DNA from: G020344215 sp039586575
Lineage (GTDB): Bacteria; Gemmatimonadota; Gemmatimonadetes; Palauibacterales; KS3-K002
Assembly: GCA_039586575.1 (NCBI GenBank)
Contig: JBDHKD010000013.1
Span: 1 to 64,000 of the forward strand
Length of the DNA: 64,000 bases
Direction: 5' to 3'
The position numbers were made by a program, and so were the translations under genes. Below the pieces are notes generated by a model. That model had not been told where the DNA came from. It saw only the letters and a program-made list of their open reading frames with translations, and ran no database searches. Of this stretch, positions 63,556-64,000 are shown piece after piece (within the stretch, counting starts at the first letter, position 1; every line of letters starts with the position of its first letter).

Positions 63556-63849
63556 GTGAACAAGACGGAACTCATTGACAAGCTTGCTGAGACGACAAGC
63601 CTCAGTAAGGCCGACGCGGGCCGCGCGGTCGATGCCCTGTTCGACGTGGACAAGGGGATCATCGCGGGGGCACTGCGGACCGGTGCGAAGGTCCAGATCA
63701 CCGGGTTCGGTACGTTCGAGACCCGGAAGCGCGGGGCGCGGATGGGTCGGAACCCGCGGACCGGCGAGCGGATCCAGATCCCGGCGTCGGTATCACCGGC
63801 TTTCCGTCCTGGGAAAGGGTTGAAGGACGGGGTGAAGCCGGGCTTCTAG
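63556..63849 (+). CDS. hup: HU-family DNA-binding protein
   Basis: A 97-residue nucleoid protein. MNKTELIDKLAE at the start and the beta-arm region with FGTFETRKRGARMGRNPRTGE are HU/IHF signatures. GTG 63556 sits six bases after AAAGGAG; GTG 63553 is three bases earlier and less suitable. The tail LKDGVKPGF is slightly longer than in typical HU. Confidence 0.95.
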   Translation: MNKTELIDKLAETTSLSKADAGRAVDALFDVDKGIIAGALRTGAKVQITGFGTFETRKRGARMGRNPRTGERIQIPASVSPAFRPGKGLKDGVKPGF

Positions 63850-63868
63850 CTTGGACCCCCGGGGGAAG

Positions 63869-63901
63869 GAGGCCTGAGCGAGTAGCGGGCCTGCTTCCCC
63901 C
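63869..63901. terminator. Bidirectional hairpin terminator
   Basis: GGGGGAAG with GAGGCC pairs imperfectly with GGCCTG and CTTCCCCC between the HU gene and a convergent frame at the right edge. Confidence 0.6.
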
Positions 63902-63912
63902 ACAAAGCCTAC

Positions 63913-64000
63913 CTAGTCTCGAAACAACCGCACATTCGCGGGCCGTCCCCGTATCGTCGCTGTGGCCAGCGCCTTGATCACTTTTTCCGCGACCGCGGCG
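63913..64000 (-). CDS. C-terminal end of a probable DEAD-box RNA helicase (DbpA-type RNA-binding domain)
   Basis: The last 28 codons of a gene entering from the right edge, stop TAG at 63915-63913. The peptide includes EKVIKALATATIRGR and VRLFRD. The pattern vi-al---iRGR--nVR matches the end of the DbpA-like RNA-binding domain found at the C-terminus of DEAD-box helicases. Too short for certainty. Confidence 0.4.
   Translation of the reverse strand, partial: AAVAEKVIKALATATIRGRPANVRLFRD

Overview
The window is high-GC DNA, densely packed with short spacers and many ATGA or GTGA gene overlaps. The cell envelope is clearly diderm: there is an outer-membrane barrel, a TonB-receptor-like start and many lipoproteins. 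The aa3-type oxidase operon indicates an aerobe or facultative aerobe. The gene mix (M6 protease, tandem MWNH-type cytochromes, CoxABC-CtaB-DUF420, hyuA) suggests Gemmatimonadota or a similar environmental lineage; this is an impression, not a tested placement. No tRNA, rRNA, insertion sequence, prophage or CRISPR array was seen.

Layout. 0-2.2 kb (minus): start of a CarboxypepD_reg/TonB-type outer-membrane protein and hyuA. 2.6-8.5 kb: aa3-type cytochrome c oxidase operon (coxB, coxA, coxC, coxD, ctaB, a small membrane protein, DUF420) with convergent ctaA. 8.6-21.7 kb: ABC exporter, ftsH, queE-queD, an ABC-class ATPase, UPF0316 protein, CDF cation exporter, V4R protein, DASS anion transporter, DUF92 protein and a diguanylate cyclase. 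22.0-41.6 kb: a very large respiratory cluster of multihaem c-type cytochromes. 41.8-49.9 kb: [NiFe]-hydrogenase maturation genes hypABF and hypCDE, beside a broken hydrogenase large-subunit gene with its cytochrome b and protease. 50.4-53.7 kb: a monohaem lipoprotein and a fusion of a 19-haem cytochrome to a membrane cytochrome b. 53.9-64 kb: zinc/cadmium ATPase with its SmtB-like repressor, a coiled-coil protein, Na+/solute symporter, histidine phosphatase, lipoproteins, M6 metalloprotease, HU protein and the tail of a probable DEAD-box helicase.

The unusual part is 22-41.6 kb. On the plus strand, two nine-haem lipoproteins, a beta-barrel and a ten-haem periplasmic cytochrome have the parts list of a porin-cytochrome conduit across the outer membrane. 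They are followed by a four-domain cytochrome c, a nine-haem membrane-anchored cytochrome, a Rieske protein and a cytochrome b. On the minus strand, facing them, are a Rieske-fold protein without cluster-binding histidines, a cytochrome b without the PEW motif, a second nine-haem anchored cytochrome homologous to the first, a NapC-like protein with up to 22 haems, an eight-haem protein, a four-cluster ferredoxin and an NrfD subunit. The nine c-type cytochromes in this cluster carry 83 CxxCH motifs plus one CX4CH; the two cytochromes at 50-54 kb bring the window to 103. My inference is that quinol oxidation or reduction in the inner membrane is wired through periplasmic multihaem proteins to the outer surface and/or to the aa3 oxidase. 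The direction of flow and the terminal donor or acceptor cannot be read from sequence.

The hydrogenase locus keeps a full hypABCDEF set, but only the C-terminal half of the large subunit is present and no small subunit is seen. The hydrogenase encoded here cannot be functional, unless the sequence is misassembled.
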